Shown here piece after piece: positions 1-8,064 of a stretch of DNA of 64,000 nt (the stretch's first letter is position 1; the number at the start of each line of letters is the position of its first letter). The DNA lies in the NCBI GenBank assembly GCA_035626515.1, contig DASPNM010000017.1:1-64000 (forward strand), given 5' to 3'. Position numbers and translations under genes: made by a program. The notes under the pieces are model-generated. The model was given only the letters and a program-made list of their open reading frames with translations. It had not been told where the DNA came from and made no database searches. This DNA comes from DASPNM01 sp035626515 (GTDB taxonomy: Bacteria > Bacteroidota > Bacteroidia > Chitinophagales > Chitinophagaceae).

Positions 1-511
1 GGTAATCTATCGCGCTGCTATACAAGTAATGTTCGGGCTTTTGGACAATACCGGCTTCAACCGGGTTATTGTGAATATAGTTGATCTTTTGAACCGTGAA
101 CCGGGAACTATAACACTCCTTTGGTTGGTTATCCTGCCTCCAAAATTGATAATTCTTGTTCCGGCTGTTGCGCTGGCCTTGTTGCCAGAAAATTCGAAGC
201 ATCCATTCCTTCCTGCTTTCTTCCGGGTTATTTTTCATTGAGTTAATGATTTGGCTGCTCGTAAACCTCTTGAAATCTCTGAGTATGTCGCTGAGATTTC
301 CGTTGGGGGCAGACAGCACAAAATGAACATGATTGCTCATCAAACACCAGGCATGTACAGCCAATTTCTTCTCCAACTGGCAAAATCGCAGGCTGTCCAA
401 CACAAGATCACGGTATATTCTCCTCGTAAAAACATCGATCCACTCTACAACGGCGAAAGTGATAAAATGCACCTGACCCTGATTTCTTATTTTGTATCCT
501 CCAACGCTCAC
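1..511 (-). CDS. REP-associated (IS200-like) tyrosine transposase, C-terminus cut by window edge
   Basis: The minus strand reads open from a GTG at 511 to the left edge, about 170 residues. The product begins V(M)SVGGYKIRNQGQVHFITF and continues through WIDVFTR, CLMSNHVHFVLSAPNG (the His-x-His of HUH single-strand transposases), LSDILRDFKRFTS, RKEWMLRIF, NYQFWRQDN and INYIHNNPVEAGIV. This order is typical of the Y1 transposases associated with REP palindromes in Bacteroidota. Members usually act on short hairpins scattered in the genome and rarely move themselves. A GTG start fits the usual family N-terminus; no ATG lies in frame nearby. The last residues and the stop are outside the window, so intactness cannot be judged. 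No terminal inverted repeats are seen, as expected for this family. Confidence 0.85.
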   Translation of the reverse strand, partial: MSVGGYKIRNQGQVHFITFAVVEWIDVFTRRIYRDLVLDSLRFCQLEKKLAVHAWCLMSNHVHFVLSAPNGNLSDILRDFKRFTSSQIINSMKNNPEESRKEWMLRIFWQQGQRNSRNKNYQFWRQDNQPKECYSSRFTVQKINYIHNNPVEAGIVQKPEHYLYSSAIDY

Positions 512-619
512 GTTCTTAGCAATTGAAATGCAATGTTTATTCTGTTAGCTACAGGAGGAATGACAAAAGCACCGGGAAAGGCCTGTTTTTTACCCGGTTT
601 GCAACTGTCTTTCAGACTG

Positions 620-642
620 GACCTTAGTTGAAAACTAAGGTC
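620..642. repeat. Perfect hairpin (10-bp stem, GAA loop) near the transposase
   Basis: GACCTTAGTT at 620-629 and AACTAAGGTC at 633-642 are exact reverse complements around a GAA loop. It lies about 110 bp upstream of the transposase start, with a GTAG tetranucleotide at 653-656. REP-associated transposases act on such hairpins next to a short guide tetranucleotide, so this is a candidate substrate. There is no T-run, so it is unlikely to be a terminator. Confidence 0.6.
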
Positions 643-658
643 AACAATGGGGGTAGTT

Positions 659-692
659 AGTCGGGAGTTCGGAGCCCGGAGTCCAGAGTCGG
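659..692 (+). repeat. Degenerate GTCGGGAGTC-type short repeat
   Basis: A run of imperfect 7-9 bp units (AGTCGGGAG, TTCGGAGC, CCGGAGTCC, AGAGTCGG). Related stretches occur at 20830-20848 in the same orientation and at 20956-20990 in the opposite one. It is non-coding, and I know no function for it. Confidence 0.55.
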
Positions 693-888
693 TTAGCGGC
701 GGCGGACTTACAGAAACTTTGGACGAAACAGGTTAGTACTATCTCTGAAGATTCGATCATTTCTTCAACAATTATTTGACGTATCTCCTCATTTAGCAGT
801 TTTCCCGAGGCAGGATCGATGCCTTCCTGCAGTTGCCTTAGTTTTGCACAACAGTGAACCTTCCTCTCCCTAATTTGTAATACACCGA

Positions 889-2715
889 ATGCGAATCCTG
901 CTCCATTACCTCAAACCGTATAAATGGCTCGTGGCTCTGGTGCTGCTCCTGGCAGCCATCAACATCGGGTTCTCGCTGGTAGACCCCATCATCTTCGGAA
1001 AGCTGGTCAACCTGGCCAATTACCACCAGTCCATCAAAACCCCGCCGGGGCAAATGGAGTGGACTGATTACCTCTTCATCCAGGCGCCGGTTGTCAACAA
1101 GACGGGAAAAACCGAGATCATCTACGGGGTAGTCTGGCTGCTCCTGGCGTCCGTGTCCGTGGCGATGATCAGCCGGATAGCAAAAGCTTTTCAGGACTAC
1201 TTCCTCAACCTGATCACGCAGAAATTCGGCGCCACGGTGTTCACGCAGGGGCTTCAGCACGCGATGAAGCTGCCCTACCAGGAATTCGAAGATGCCCGCA
1301 GCGGCGAAACGCTCAGCGTGCTGCAAAAAGTGAGGATCGATACCGAAAAATTCGTCGCGGCTTTCATCAATATTCTTTTCCCCGTAATTGTCGGCATCAT
1401 CTTCGTTGCTGTCTATGCCACCAGCATACACTGGACACTCCCCCTGATCTATTTCGGGGGCATTTTCCTGCTTACGGTCATCTCCAACCTGCTCAGCAAG
1501 AAAGTGAAAATGATCCAGAAAAAGATCGTCTCGCAAACCACCTCGCTGGCAGGCGCTACTACCGAGTCACTGCGCAACATCGAACTCGTGAAAAGCCTCG
1601 GCCTCACGCAGCAGGAAGTGACGCGGCTCAACAAAAACACGTTCCGCATCCTGGGACTCGAACTCACCAAGGTCAAACGCATCCGCAGCATCAGCTTCGT
1701 GCAGGGCACATTTGTCAATACGCTCCGCCAGCTGATCCTCTTCATGCTGCTCTGGCTCATCTTCGGCGGTCGCATGGACGCCGGACAGCTCGTGACCATG
1801 CAGATCTTTTCCTTCTTTGTGTTCGGACCCCTGCAGGAAATCGGGAACATCATTCTCTCCTACCGCGAAGCCCAGGCTTCACTCGAGAATTTCGGCAATC
1901 TGATGAAGAAAGCGCCGGAAGCAAAACCAAATAATCCGAAACACCTCGGGGCGATCCAGACACTGGAGTTCAGCGACGTGGGCTTCAAGCACCAGACCGC
2001 ACAGCAACGCGCTATCGAAAGCATCAGCTTTCAGGTACGCACCGGCGAAACCATCGCCTTTGCGGGTCCGTCCGGCTCGGGAAAAACCACGCTCATGAAG
2101 CTGCTCGTCGGCCTCTATCGCCCCCAACAGGGAAAAATTCTTTATAACGGAATGGACGAAGAGCAGATAGATTTTGAAGACCTGCGCAACCAGATCGGAT
2201 TTGTTACGCAAGACACTCAGCTCTTCTCAGGCACCATCCGTGAGAACCTGATCTTCGTCAACCCGTCCGCCACAGACGACGAACTTCTCGACGTAATGAG
2301 CAAGTCTTCCTGCGACAATCTCCTGGCGCGTGCGGAAAAAGGACTCGATACGATGATCGGCGAGGGCGGGCTGAAATTATCTGGCGGGGAAAAACAGCGT
2401 CTCTCCATCGCGCGCGCCCTGCTGCGCAAACCAAGACTCCTGATTTTCGACGAGGCCACTTCATCGCTTGACTCCCTCACGGAGGAAGAGATCACGCAGA
2501 CCATCCGCGACATCTCGGCCGGCCGCAACCAGATCACCATCCTGATCGCTCACCGCCTTTCAACCATTATGCATGCCGACAGGATCTATGTGCTCGAAAA
2601 AGGGGAAGTGGTAGAAACCGGCACGCACGAAGCCCTGCTCGACGAAAAAGGTCTGTATTATGCAATGTGGCGCCAGCAGATTGGGGAAAGAAAGAGCAGC
2701 ATCCCGGCGGCCTAA
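889..2715 (+). CDS. ABC transporter, fused permease and ATPase (MsbA/exporter type)
   Basis: A 608-residue half-transporter. Residues 1-320 form an exporter-type membrane domain (YLKPYKWLVALVLLLAAIN is the first helix; about six hydrophobic segments). From about residue 350 it has a complete nucleotide-binding domain: Walker A GPSGSGKTTLMK, Q-loop FVTQDTQLF, signature LSGGEKQRLSIARA, Walker B LLIFDEATSSLD and H-loop IAHRLSTI. Such proteins work as homodimers in the inner membrane and export lipids, drugs or peptides. The substrate cannot be read from the sequence. The ATG at 889 opens directly onto the conserved cytosolic segment before helix 1. The rhodanese gene follows 15 bp downstream and is probably co-transcribed. 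Confidence 0.93.
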   Translation: MRILLHYLKPYKWLVALVLLLAAINIGFSLVDPIIFGKLVNLANYHQSIKTPPGQMEWTDYLFIQAPVVNKTGKTEIIYGVVWLLLASVSVAMISRIAKAFQDYFLNLITQKFGATVFTQGLQHAMKLPYQEFEDARSGETLSVLQKVRIDTEKFVAAFINILFPVIVGIIFVAVYATSIHWTLPLIYFGGIFLLTVISNLLSKKVKMIQKKIVSQTTSLAGATTESLRNIELVKSLGLTQQEVTRLNKNTFRILGLELTKVKRIRSISFVQGTFVNTLRQLILFMLLWLIFGGRMDAGQLVTMQIFSFFVFGPLQEIGNIILSYREAQASLENFGNLMKKAPEAKPNNPKHLGAIQTLEFSDVGFKHQTAQQRAIESISFQVRTGETIAFAGPSGSGKTTLMKLLVGLYRPQQGKILYNGMDEEQIDFEDLRNQIGFVTQDTQLFSGTIRENLIFVNPSATDDELLDVMSKSSCDNLLARAEKGLDTMIGEGGLKLSGGEKQRLSIARALLRKPRLLIFDEATSSLDSLTEEEITQTIRDISAGRNQITILIAHRLSTIMHADRIYVLEKGEVVETGTHEALLDEKGLYYAMWRQQIGERKSSIPAA

Positions 2716-2730
2716 TCCGAAAATGGAAGC

Positions 2731-3033
2731 ATGCTCAGCCGCATTTTTGGAAATAATATCAAAACCGCCCTCCGGCAGGGCGCTATCGTCATAGACGTGC
2801 GCTCTCCAAATGAATTCGACCGCGGAAGAGTTCCTGACTCCATTAATATTCCACTCGACCGCCTCAGCACCCAGGCGGCACGCATCGTTCAAATGAGGCG
2901 CCCCGTCATCTTTTGCTCTGGTTCCGGCAGAAGCAGCAGGACCGCCCTTCGCATGATGCGCGCAAAAGGTCTCAGGAACGCCCTGGACGGCGGAAGCTGG
3001 GAGCGCGTCCTCCGCATCCAGGAATCTCTCTGA
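2731..3033 (+). CDS. Single-domain rhodanese-like protein
   Basis: The protein has 100 residues and one rhodanese fold. The N-terminal half carries IVIDVRSPNEFDRGRVPDSINIP, split here as the strand IVIDVRSPNEF and the typical G-x-V-P-x-S-I-N-I-P turn. The active-site loop is FCSGSGRSS, giving a catalytic Cys followed by the usual R-S. No signal peptide is evident, so it is probably cytoplasmic. Such proteins move sulfane sulfur or act as simple persulfide carriers; the partner is unknown. It lies 15 bp after the ABC transporter, and its stop codon is one base from the stop of the convergent TonB receptor gene. Confidence 0.9.
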   Translation: MLSRIFGNNIKTALRQGAIVIDVRSPNEFDRGRVPDSINIPLDRLSTQAARIVQMRRPVIFCSGSGRSSRTALRMMRAKGLRNALDGGSWERVLRIQESL

Positions 3034-3034
3034 C

Positions 3035-5428
3035 TCATTTTCCTTTGCTCAGCTCGACAGGCAAAACAAGCTTTACCGAAAAATTCCTGCCCATGTTGAA
3101 TATGCCTGCCCGGCTGGTCGCAGGATTTTCAGGTGCGTATTTCAGACGGCTCAGATGGGATTGATAGCTCCGGTCGATCAGATTGTTTCCTGCCAGTACC
3201 AACTGCGCAATTGTCCGCCCCCGCGATGTGAGCTCGCCACCAATCGCAGCATGCAGCAGACTATAACCCACCGTCAAAGTCTCAGTGTTATAGCCGGTGA
3301 AAGGTTTATTCTGCGCAAAAACATTTTCCAGCTCCACGCGGGCAAAAACATTGCGCAGCAATTTTCCCTCCTTCAGCAAATCCACCTCGATCTCATTCAT
3401 TAGCCGCGGAGCGGGAATCAACGGCAGGTTGCGGGAACCATCTTCCGCTTCTGAAAACTTCCCGCGCACCCACGACAGGCTGTTTTCAACATGCAGCCAG
3501 TCCAGTGGATGCGGGTGAATGTCGAGGATGAGCTCCAGGCCGAACAATCCTGCTTGTTTCTGATTGTAGCGGAATGCGCTGAAGTCGTCGCCGCCCACCG
3601 TGATGATCGAATCCCCACCGTTCACCGACTTCAGCTTGCGCAGGAAAATGTAGTTGGACACGCGGTTGTAAAAGGCGTTTAGTTCGAAGGAAACGTGATC
3701 AGAATTCACCAGAAGGCCGGCATCGATCTGCAGGCTGCTTTCGGGCTTCAGGCCGCGATGGCCGTAAATGTATTGAAACGATCCTTCGTGCACCCCATTC
3801 GCGCTGAGCTCCGAAATGTTCGGAGCGCGATACCCCCGTGCCGCGTTCAACTTCAGCGTTAGTTCGGGATCCAAAGTGAATACTACGCCCGCGCTGCCGG
3901 AGACGTCCACGAAATTCGCGCGAAAGGCCGGGAACTTCACGTCGGGGCCATCCATTCTCAGGTCTGAGTGGACCGAACGATTGTCCACACGCAACCCACC
4001 GCTGAATACAAAATCTTCGCTTCGATTTTGTGCGTAAAGAAATCCGCCGATATCGAACAGGGAATGGTCCGGTATCACAGCTTCCGCGCCGCGGTTGCTG
4101 TTTGACTGATACATTCCGTTCGCCCCTGCAGTAAGCCTCCATTTACCCAGCTCGCGGCGATGATACTGTATGTTGTAGCTGAAGGTGCCGAGGTCAAATA
4201 CCAGTTCCGCCGTTTGCGGTTCCAGCACGTCCGCGAATTCTTTCCTCAAATTCTGCTGGTAGCCCAGTACGAGCGCCAGCCGGTCGCGGCCGATCCGAAA
4301 GCTGTTGTCCGCTCCGTACTTCAGGTGCCTGATCTCCTGAAGCGGAATGAACGCGCGGGTGGTTTTGAAATCCGTATTGGTTGCAGCGGCCTCGGTGAGG
4401 AAGCCTGCCGAATCAATCAGCTTCAGGAATCTGCCCTGCTCGTCGCGTTCGCCTTCAATCAGGCCCGGTTCCTGGTGAAAATAGCTGAAGTAAAGATGCG
4501 TGAAGCCCCAGTTCTTGTTCAATCCGGTGTAAGCCCCGAAGCTTCGTTCCCGAAATTTTGAATTGAATACGTATCCGTCTGCGCGGTTCCGGTAATCCGC
4601 TGCAGCCCGGATTGACCCATGACCGCCCCAAAGAAATCCGTTCCGGTTTCCACCAAGCTCTCCGTGAACCGAACGCTGCCGGTTGTTGCTTTGCCAGCCG
4701 CCTGAAATTTCTCCTCGAACTTTTGCGTCGGGAACGGGTTGTGTCGAAATGATATTGATTACACCCGCCAGCGCGTCGCTTCCATACATGAGAGAAGCGG
4801 GCCCTTTGAAGATCTCCACTTTTTTCACGTTCAACTCATCCACTTCGAGACCGTGCTCGTCGCCCCACTGCTGGCCTTCCTGGCGGACGCCATCGTGTAC
4901 TACCACGACGCGGTTGTAGCCAAGACCGCGGATGAATGGTTTCCCAATGGACGGTCCCGTGCTTACCTGGCTGATACCCGGAAGCTTCGCGAGCTGGTCC
5001 ACCAAATTGCTGGCGGGTTGGGATTGCAAATCAGCTTTGCGGACAATACTTACGGGTACGGGTGTGCGCCGGGTTGACGTTGCGGAGGAAACGCCTGTGA
5101 CCGTGACAGCTTCGTTTTCGATAAAGGAAGGATTCAACTGGAAATCCCTGTTGGTGTTTGCCTGGATCTCCACCGTTTCGATCCGTGGAGCAAATCCGAG
5201 ATGCGTTACCTCCACAAGATATTTTCCCGCTGCAAGATGCGTGATCAGGTAATGACCGTTATTGTCAGCAGCTGCGCCGCGTTTGAGGTCGGGAAAACTT
5301 ACAGAAGCGCCGGGCAGCGGAGCGCCTGTGACAACATTTGTTACTTTTCCCGAAAGCGACAGTCGTGGCTGGGAAATCGCCACGCCGATCCAACCCATGT
5401 TGATGAGCAACAAAAAAAATCGTTTCAT
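3035..5428 (-). CDS. TonB-dependent receptor, metal (ZnuD-like) type
   Basis: A 797-residue outer-membrane receptor with a signal peptide (MKRFFLLLINMGWIGVAISQ). It has a carboxypeptidase-like regulatory domain (about 22-110; GKVTNVVTGAPLPGASVSF, HLAAGKYLVEVTHLGF), a plug (PVPVSIVRKADLQ, KLPGISQV, RGLGYNRVVVVHDGVRQEG, KVEIFKGPASLMYGSDALAG) and a 22-strand-type barrel ending GRNFSVKLVLPVEL. The segment RQEGQQWGDEHGLEVDEL in the plug resembles zinc receptors of the ZnuD group, so a metal or metallophore substrate is likely but unproven. It is last in a co-directional series of five exported-protein genes, 30 bp after a small His/Cys protein gene. It converges on the rhodanese gene with one base between stops. 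Confidence 0.92.
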   Translation of the reverse strand: MKRFFLLLINMGWIGVAISQPRLSLSGKVTNVVTGAPLPGASVSFPDLKRGAAADNNGHYLITHLAAGKYLVEVTHLGFAPRIETVEIQANTNRDFQLNPSFIENEAVTVTGVSSATSTRRTPVPVSIVRKADLQSQPASNLVDQLAKLPGISQVSTGPSIGKPFIRGLGYNRVVVVHDGVRQEGQQWGDEHGLEVDELNVKKVEIFKGPASLMYGSDALAGVINIISTQPVPDAKVRGEISGGWQSNNRQRSVHGELGGNRNGFLWGGHGSIRAAADYRNRADGYVFNSKFRERSFGAYTGLNKNWGFTHLYFSYFHQEPGLIEGERDEQGRFLKLIDSAGFLTEAAATNTDFKTTRAFIPLQEIRHLKYGADNSFRIGRDRLALVLGYQQNLRKEFADVLEPQTAELVFDLGTFSYNIQYHRRELGKWRLTAGANGMYQSNSNRGAEAVIPDHSLFDIGGFLYAQNRSEDFVFSGGLRVDNRSVHSDLRMDGPDVKFPAFRANFVDVSGSAGVVFTLDPELTLKLNAARGYRAPNISELSANGVHEGSFQYIYGHRGLKPESSLQIDAGLLVNSDHVSFELNAFYNRVSNYIFLRKLKSVNGGDSIITVGGDDFSAFRYNQKQAGLFGLELILDIHPHPLDWLHVENSLSWVRGKFSEAEDGSRNLPLIPAPRLMNEIEVDLLKEGKLLRNVFARVELENVFAQNKPFTGYNTETLTVGYSLLHAAIGGELTSRGRTIAQLVLAGNNLIDRSYQSHLSRLKYAPENPATSRAGIFNMGRNFSVKLVLPVELSKGK

Positions 5429-5458
5429 TGAAACCGCTTTTGATCAAGAAAATGGTAC

Positions 5459-5782
5459 CTAAAGTTGTGGCATCATGGTACCCGCGGGCGGACCGCGAAG
5501 ATCAATCAGCGGAACGTAGTAATAATGCAGCACCGGCCCGGGAACTTGCGAAAAAGCCGGAACGAAATCGAGAGTTGATGTAAGATTTACTTCCGGGGGT
5601 GCGTGAAGAGGAGCGCTGAAATCGTCAATGCAATTACAGGCAAGGTGCAGTTCGGCAGCCGTTGATTCGTTGGCGCCGGCAAGATTTCTGTGAAAAACTT
5701 CGTGCAGCAACAACCCCGTTCCCATTTTCAAAGAAAACAGGAACAAAAGCACTATCGCGGTGCGTCTCAGCCGGGCTGTCAT
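5459..5782 (-). CDS. Small exported His/Cys-containing protein of unknown function
   Basis: The protein has 107 residues. An N-terminal hydrophobic segment (IVLLFLFSLKMGTGLLL) acts as signal peptide or anchor. The rest holds clustered metal-ligand type residues: HEVFH, ELHLACNCIDDF and APLHAPPEV. I do not recognise a named family. Its position directly upstream (30 bp) of a metal-type TonB receptor and 33 bp downstream of a c-type cytochrome lipoprotein gene suggests periplasmic metal handling. That is inference from context and composition only. The ATG at 5782 is the only start giving an intact hydrophobic segment. Confidence 0.72.
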   Translation of the reverse strand: MTARLRRTAIVLLFLFSLKMGTGLLLHEVFHRNLAGANESTAAELHLACNCIDDFSAPLHAPPEVNLTSTLDFVPAFSQVPGPVLHYYYVPLIDLRGPPAGTMMPQL

Positions 5783-5815
5783 GGCCGCAAAGCTAAGGAA
5801 TCGGAGGAACCCCCT

Positions 5816-6409
5816 TTAATCCGAGATACGGTGTCCTGCGTTCACCCAGTCAGTGATCTTCTGCTTGTCCACCGTGGTGAGGGGCGCGTTAGGGGCCTGG
5901 GGCATCTGCGAAGGGACATTGTCCACGGCCCGTGCTTTGATCCGGTCCCAACTACTGACAATACTGTTGTCGGTATCGAAATTCTTTCCCCCTTCCAAAC
6001 CGCCGTTCAGGTGACAGGGCCCGCAATAACCCGTAATGAGCTGCTTCACCTGGTGGTACTTCGGTCCGTAATTGAGAATTGTCACCTGCGTGGTGTCGGT
6101 GCAGCCTTTTTGATTCCGCACTGTGATGACGTAGTTGCCGGGGGCGAGGTTGGAAAAATACCAGGAACTGCTGTAGCTGCCGTTGTTCAGCTTGTACGAG
6201 ATCGTATCACCGCGTGGCTCCAGGATGGTGATAGTACCGTTGTTCGAAGTACCGATCGATTCCGTCTTTGTATGCGTGATCACCATGTTTACCCCCGCGC
6301 ACGGATCTATTGGCTGCGGCACATCGGTCCTGCTGCAGGCAGAAAAAAGCAGCGCCGCGGTGCCAAGGCTGGCAATTGCGCCGATTAGCTTCGTCGGAAT
6401 TCTTGTCAT
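5816..6409 (-). CDS. Lipoprotein with SprB-like repeat and c-type cytochrome motif
   Basis: The preferred start (6409) gives 197 residues opening with a lipoprotein signal, MTRIPTKLIGAIASLG then ALLFSAC, whose Cys would be lipidated. The middle contains a beta-rich repeat of the SprB type (SYKLNNGSYSSSWYFSNL, APGNYVITVRNQKGCTDT). The C-terminal part has one haem-attachment motif, YCGPCHLNGG (CxxCH), and ends KITDWVNAGHRISD like the small cytochromes found in cell-surface proteins. An upstream ATG at 6469 would overlap the preceding gene by 28 bp and place 20 polar residues before the signal, so it is rejected. Downstream of the DUF1501 gene by 32 bp; probably an electron-transfer lipoprotein of the envelope. 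Confidence 0.83.
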   Translation of the reverse strand: MTRIPTKLIGAIASLGTAALLFSACSRTDVPQPIDPCAGVNMVITHTKTESIGTSNNGTITILEPRGDTISYKLNNGSYSSSWYFSNLAPGNYVITVRNQKGCTDTTQVTILNYGPKYHQVKQLITGYCGPCHLNGGLEGGKNFDTDNSIVSSWDRIKARAVDNVPSQMPQAPNAPLTTVDKQKITDWVNAGHRISD

Positions 6410-6441
6410 GATCGGGGTGGATGGCTTGTTTTCATTATTGA

Positions 6442-8046
6442 TCAGGGTCTTACTTTCAGCATTGGCCACACTTTTTGCGTAGTGCCGTTCTGCAAACGCG
6501 CATAGTAAACACCGGTTGGCAGCACTTCGGCGGGAAAATACACCGAGTCGGTCGTGGCCCCGGCATAATCTTTTTCCAAAAGCGTGGCAATTACACGGCC
6601 GAGGCTGTCAATGATCTGGATCAGTGTGTGTCCGCCCTGAGTGCGGAAATGGATCGTTGTGCTGGCAGTAAAGGGCTGCGGATAATTCCAGATCAGCTTG
6701 TCGGTGGTCGGCGTCGGCGGAGGAGGAGATTGCGTGCACGTTGCCGTGGACCGGATGATCGGAAGTGTCTGCAGCTGGGTATTGATGTTTGGCGGATAAA
6801 GCGAACTGACAATTGACTTATCGAGACAGAACCATTTTTCCAGGATGGTCCCATAAATGCTCCGGAAATCGTACTGCATCGGAATGTTATCGTTCACGGT
6901 GGCGTTGGCGGGAATGGTAGGATTGTCCCCCAAAATGCCTCCATCCACCTGGCTTCCAAAAATGAACATCGGCGCGGCGGCTCCGTGGTCGGTACCCGTG
7001 CTCGAATTGGACCGGATGCGACGTCCGAATTCACTAAATGTCATGCCGATCACGCGGTTTTCCACCTGCAGGAACCGCAAATCGTCCTGGAAGGCTCTGA
7101 TTGCGTCGGAAACGCGCTGCAACAGCGTGGCGTGAACTCCGGTAGTATGGTCGGCAGCATTCACCTGTACCGAATGCGTATCGAATCCGCCAAAGCTCAC
7201 CATGTAGATGCGCGTTCTCAATCCGCCCCTGATCAGCCGGGCAACGATGCGCAGCTGGTCGGCAAGGGAATTGTTTGCAGGATAGGGTGACTGCTGTGTT
7301 ACGCTGTTGGCCGCACCGCGGATAACCGTTGCGTACTTCTGCGTCTGCTGCACCACAAGCCGGATGAACTGGAGCTCTTTTCCGGCCGGGGTATTCGGTA
7401 CCGGATCGGTGGTTCCGCTGATCAAATTGTAAAACGATGTCGGATTCGTGATGCTCATACCCATGTTCACTACGGGTCCCTGGAAAGTGAGTGAAGCGGT
7501 GGACCCGATCTGGATCGCCAGCGGGTCGGGCATCGAGCCGTTTGGATAACCGATCGGAAAATTCGGGTATTCGTATCCCAGGTAGCGTCCCGCCCAGCCA
7601 GTAGGCACTTCCTGGTTGCTGTTGGAGGCGCTCATCCAGATGTCGGTGGCGCGGAAATGCGAAAAATTCGGCTGCGGGTAACCCACTGACTGGATCACCT
7701 TCATCATTCCGTCGTTGTAGATGCGCTGCATTCCGGTCATGGCGGGATGGAGTCCCGCATAATTCACTCCGGTGAGGGAAAGTATGTTGCCTTGCGGGAT
7801 GGCCACATTGGTGCGCGCGTTCACATACGCGGAGTAATTCGATATGGGGATTACTGTATTCAGTCCGTCGTTGCCTCCGGCGAGCTGGACGATCACGAGC
7901 ACGTGATCCGTGTCCGTGGTGCTTTGCAGGAGGGCCTGCACCAGCGGGGATTCCATACCGAAGGCCCGCACGGAATAACCATTGATCAGGCCCGGCAACA
8001 GGGTGGCCGCCGGTATACTTTTTTGTAAAAATTCTCTGCGTTTCAT
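6442..8046 (-). CDS. DUF1501 protein with twin-arginine-like signal and T9SS sorting tail
   Basis: The protein has 534 residues. The N-terminus MKRREFLQKSIPAATLLPG is a twin-arginine-type signal. The DUF1501 core (about 45-425) contains VIVQLAGGNDGLNTVIP, GYPQPNFSHFRATDIW, VSFGGFDTHSVQV, MTFSEFGRRIRSNSSTGTD and HGAAAPMFIFG. A proline-rich linker (SPPPPTPTT) leads to a type A T9SS sorting domain of about 80 residues (NYPQPFTASTTIHF, LPTGVYYARLQ). DUF1501 proteins lie in the sulfatase/phosphatase-like superfamily, usually beside DUF1800 genes, but their role is not established. The combination of Tat-like export and a T9SS tail is unusual. It is 18 bp downstream of the DUF1800 gene. Confidence 0.92.
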   Translation of the reverse strand: MKRREFLQKSIPAATLLPGLINGYSVRAFGMESPLVQALLQSTTDTDHVLVIVQLAGGNDGLNTVIPISNYSAYVNARTNVAIPQGNILSLTGVNYAGLHPAMTGMQRIYNDGMMKVIQSVGYPQPNFSHFRATDIWMSASNSNQEVPTGWAGRYLGYEYPNFPIGYPNGSMPDPLAIQIGSTASLTFQGPVVNMGMSITNPTSFYNLISGTTDPVPNTPAGKELQFIRLVVQQTQKYATVIRGAANSVTQQSPYPANNSLADQLRIVARLIRGGLRTRIYMVSFGGFDTHSVQVNAADHTTGVHATLLQRVSDAIRAFQDDLRFLQVENRVIGMTFSEFGRRIRSNSSTGTDHGAAAPMFIFGSQVDGGILGDNPTIPANATVNDNIPMQYDFRSIYGTILEKWFCLDKSIVSSLYPPNINTQLQTLPIIRSTATCTQSPPPPTPTTDKLIWNYPQPFTASTTIHFRTQGGHTLIQIIDSLGRVIATLLEKDYAGATTDSVYFPAEVLPTGVYYARLQNGTTQKVWPMLKVRP

Positions 8047-8064
8047 AATGCGTTGGTTAATGCT

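Larger units (their letters stand above)
512..888. other. 377-bp intergenic region with hairpin and degenerate repeat
   Basis: There is no convincing complete gene. It holds a perfect 10-bp-stem hairpin (620-642), a GTCGGGAGTC-like degenerate repeat (659-692) and, on the minus strand at about 725-840, an open stretch reading LNEEIRQIIVEEMIESSEIV without a start codon, which may be the decayed end of an old gene. The region just before 889 (TAATTTG at 871-877) is a weak match to the -7 element for the ABC transporter gene. Confidence 0.5.
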
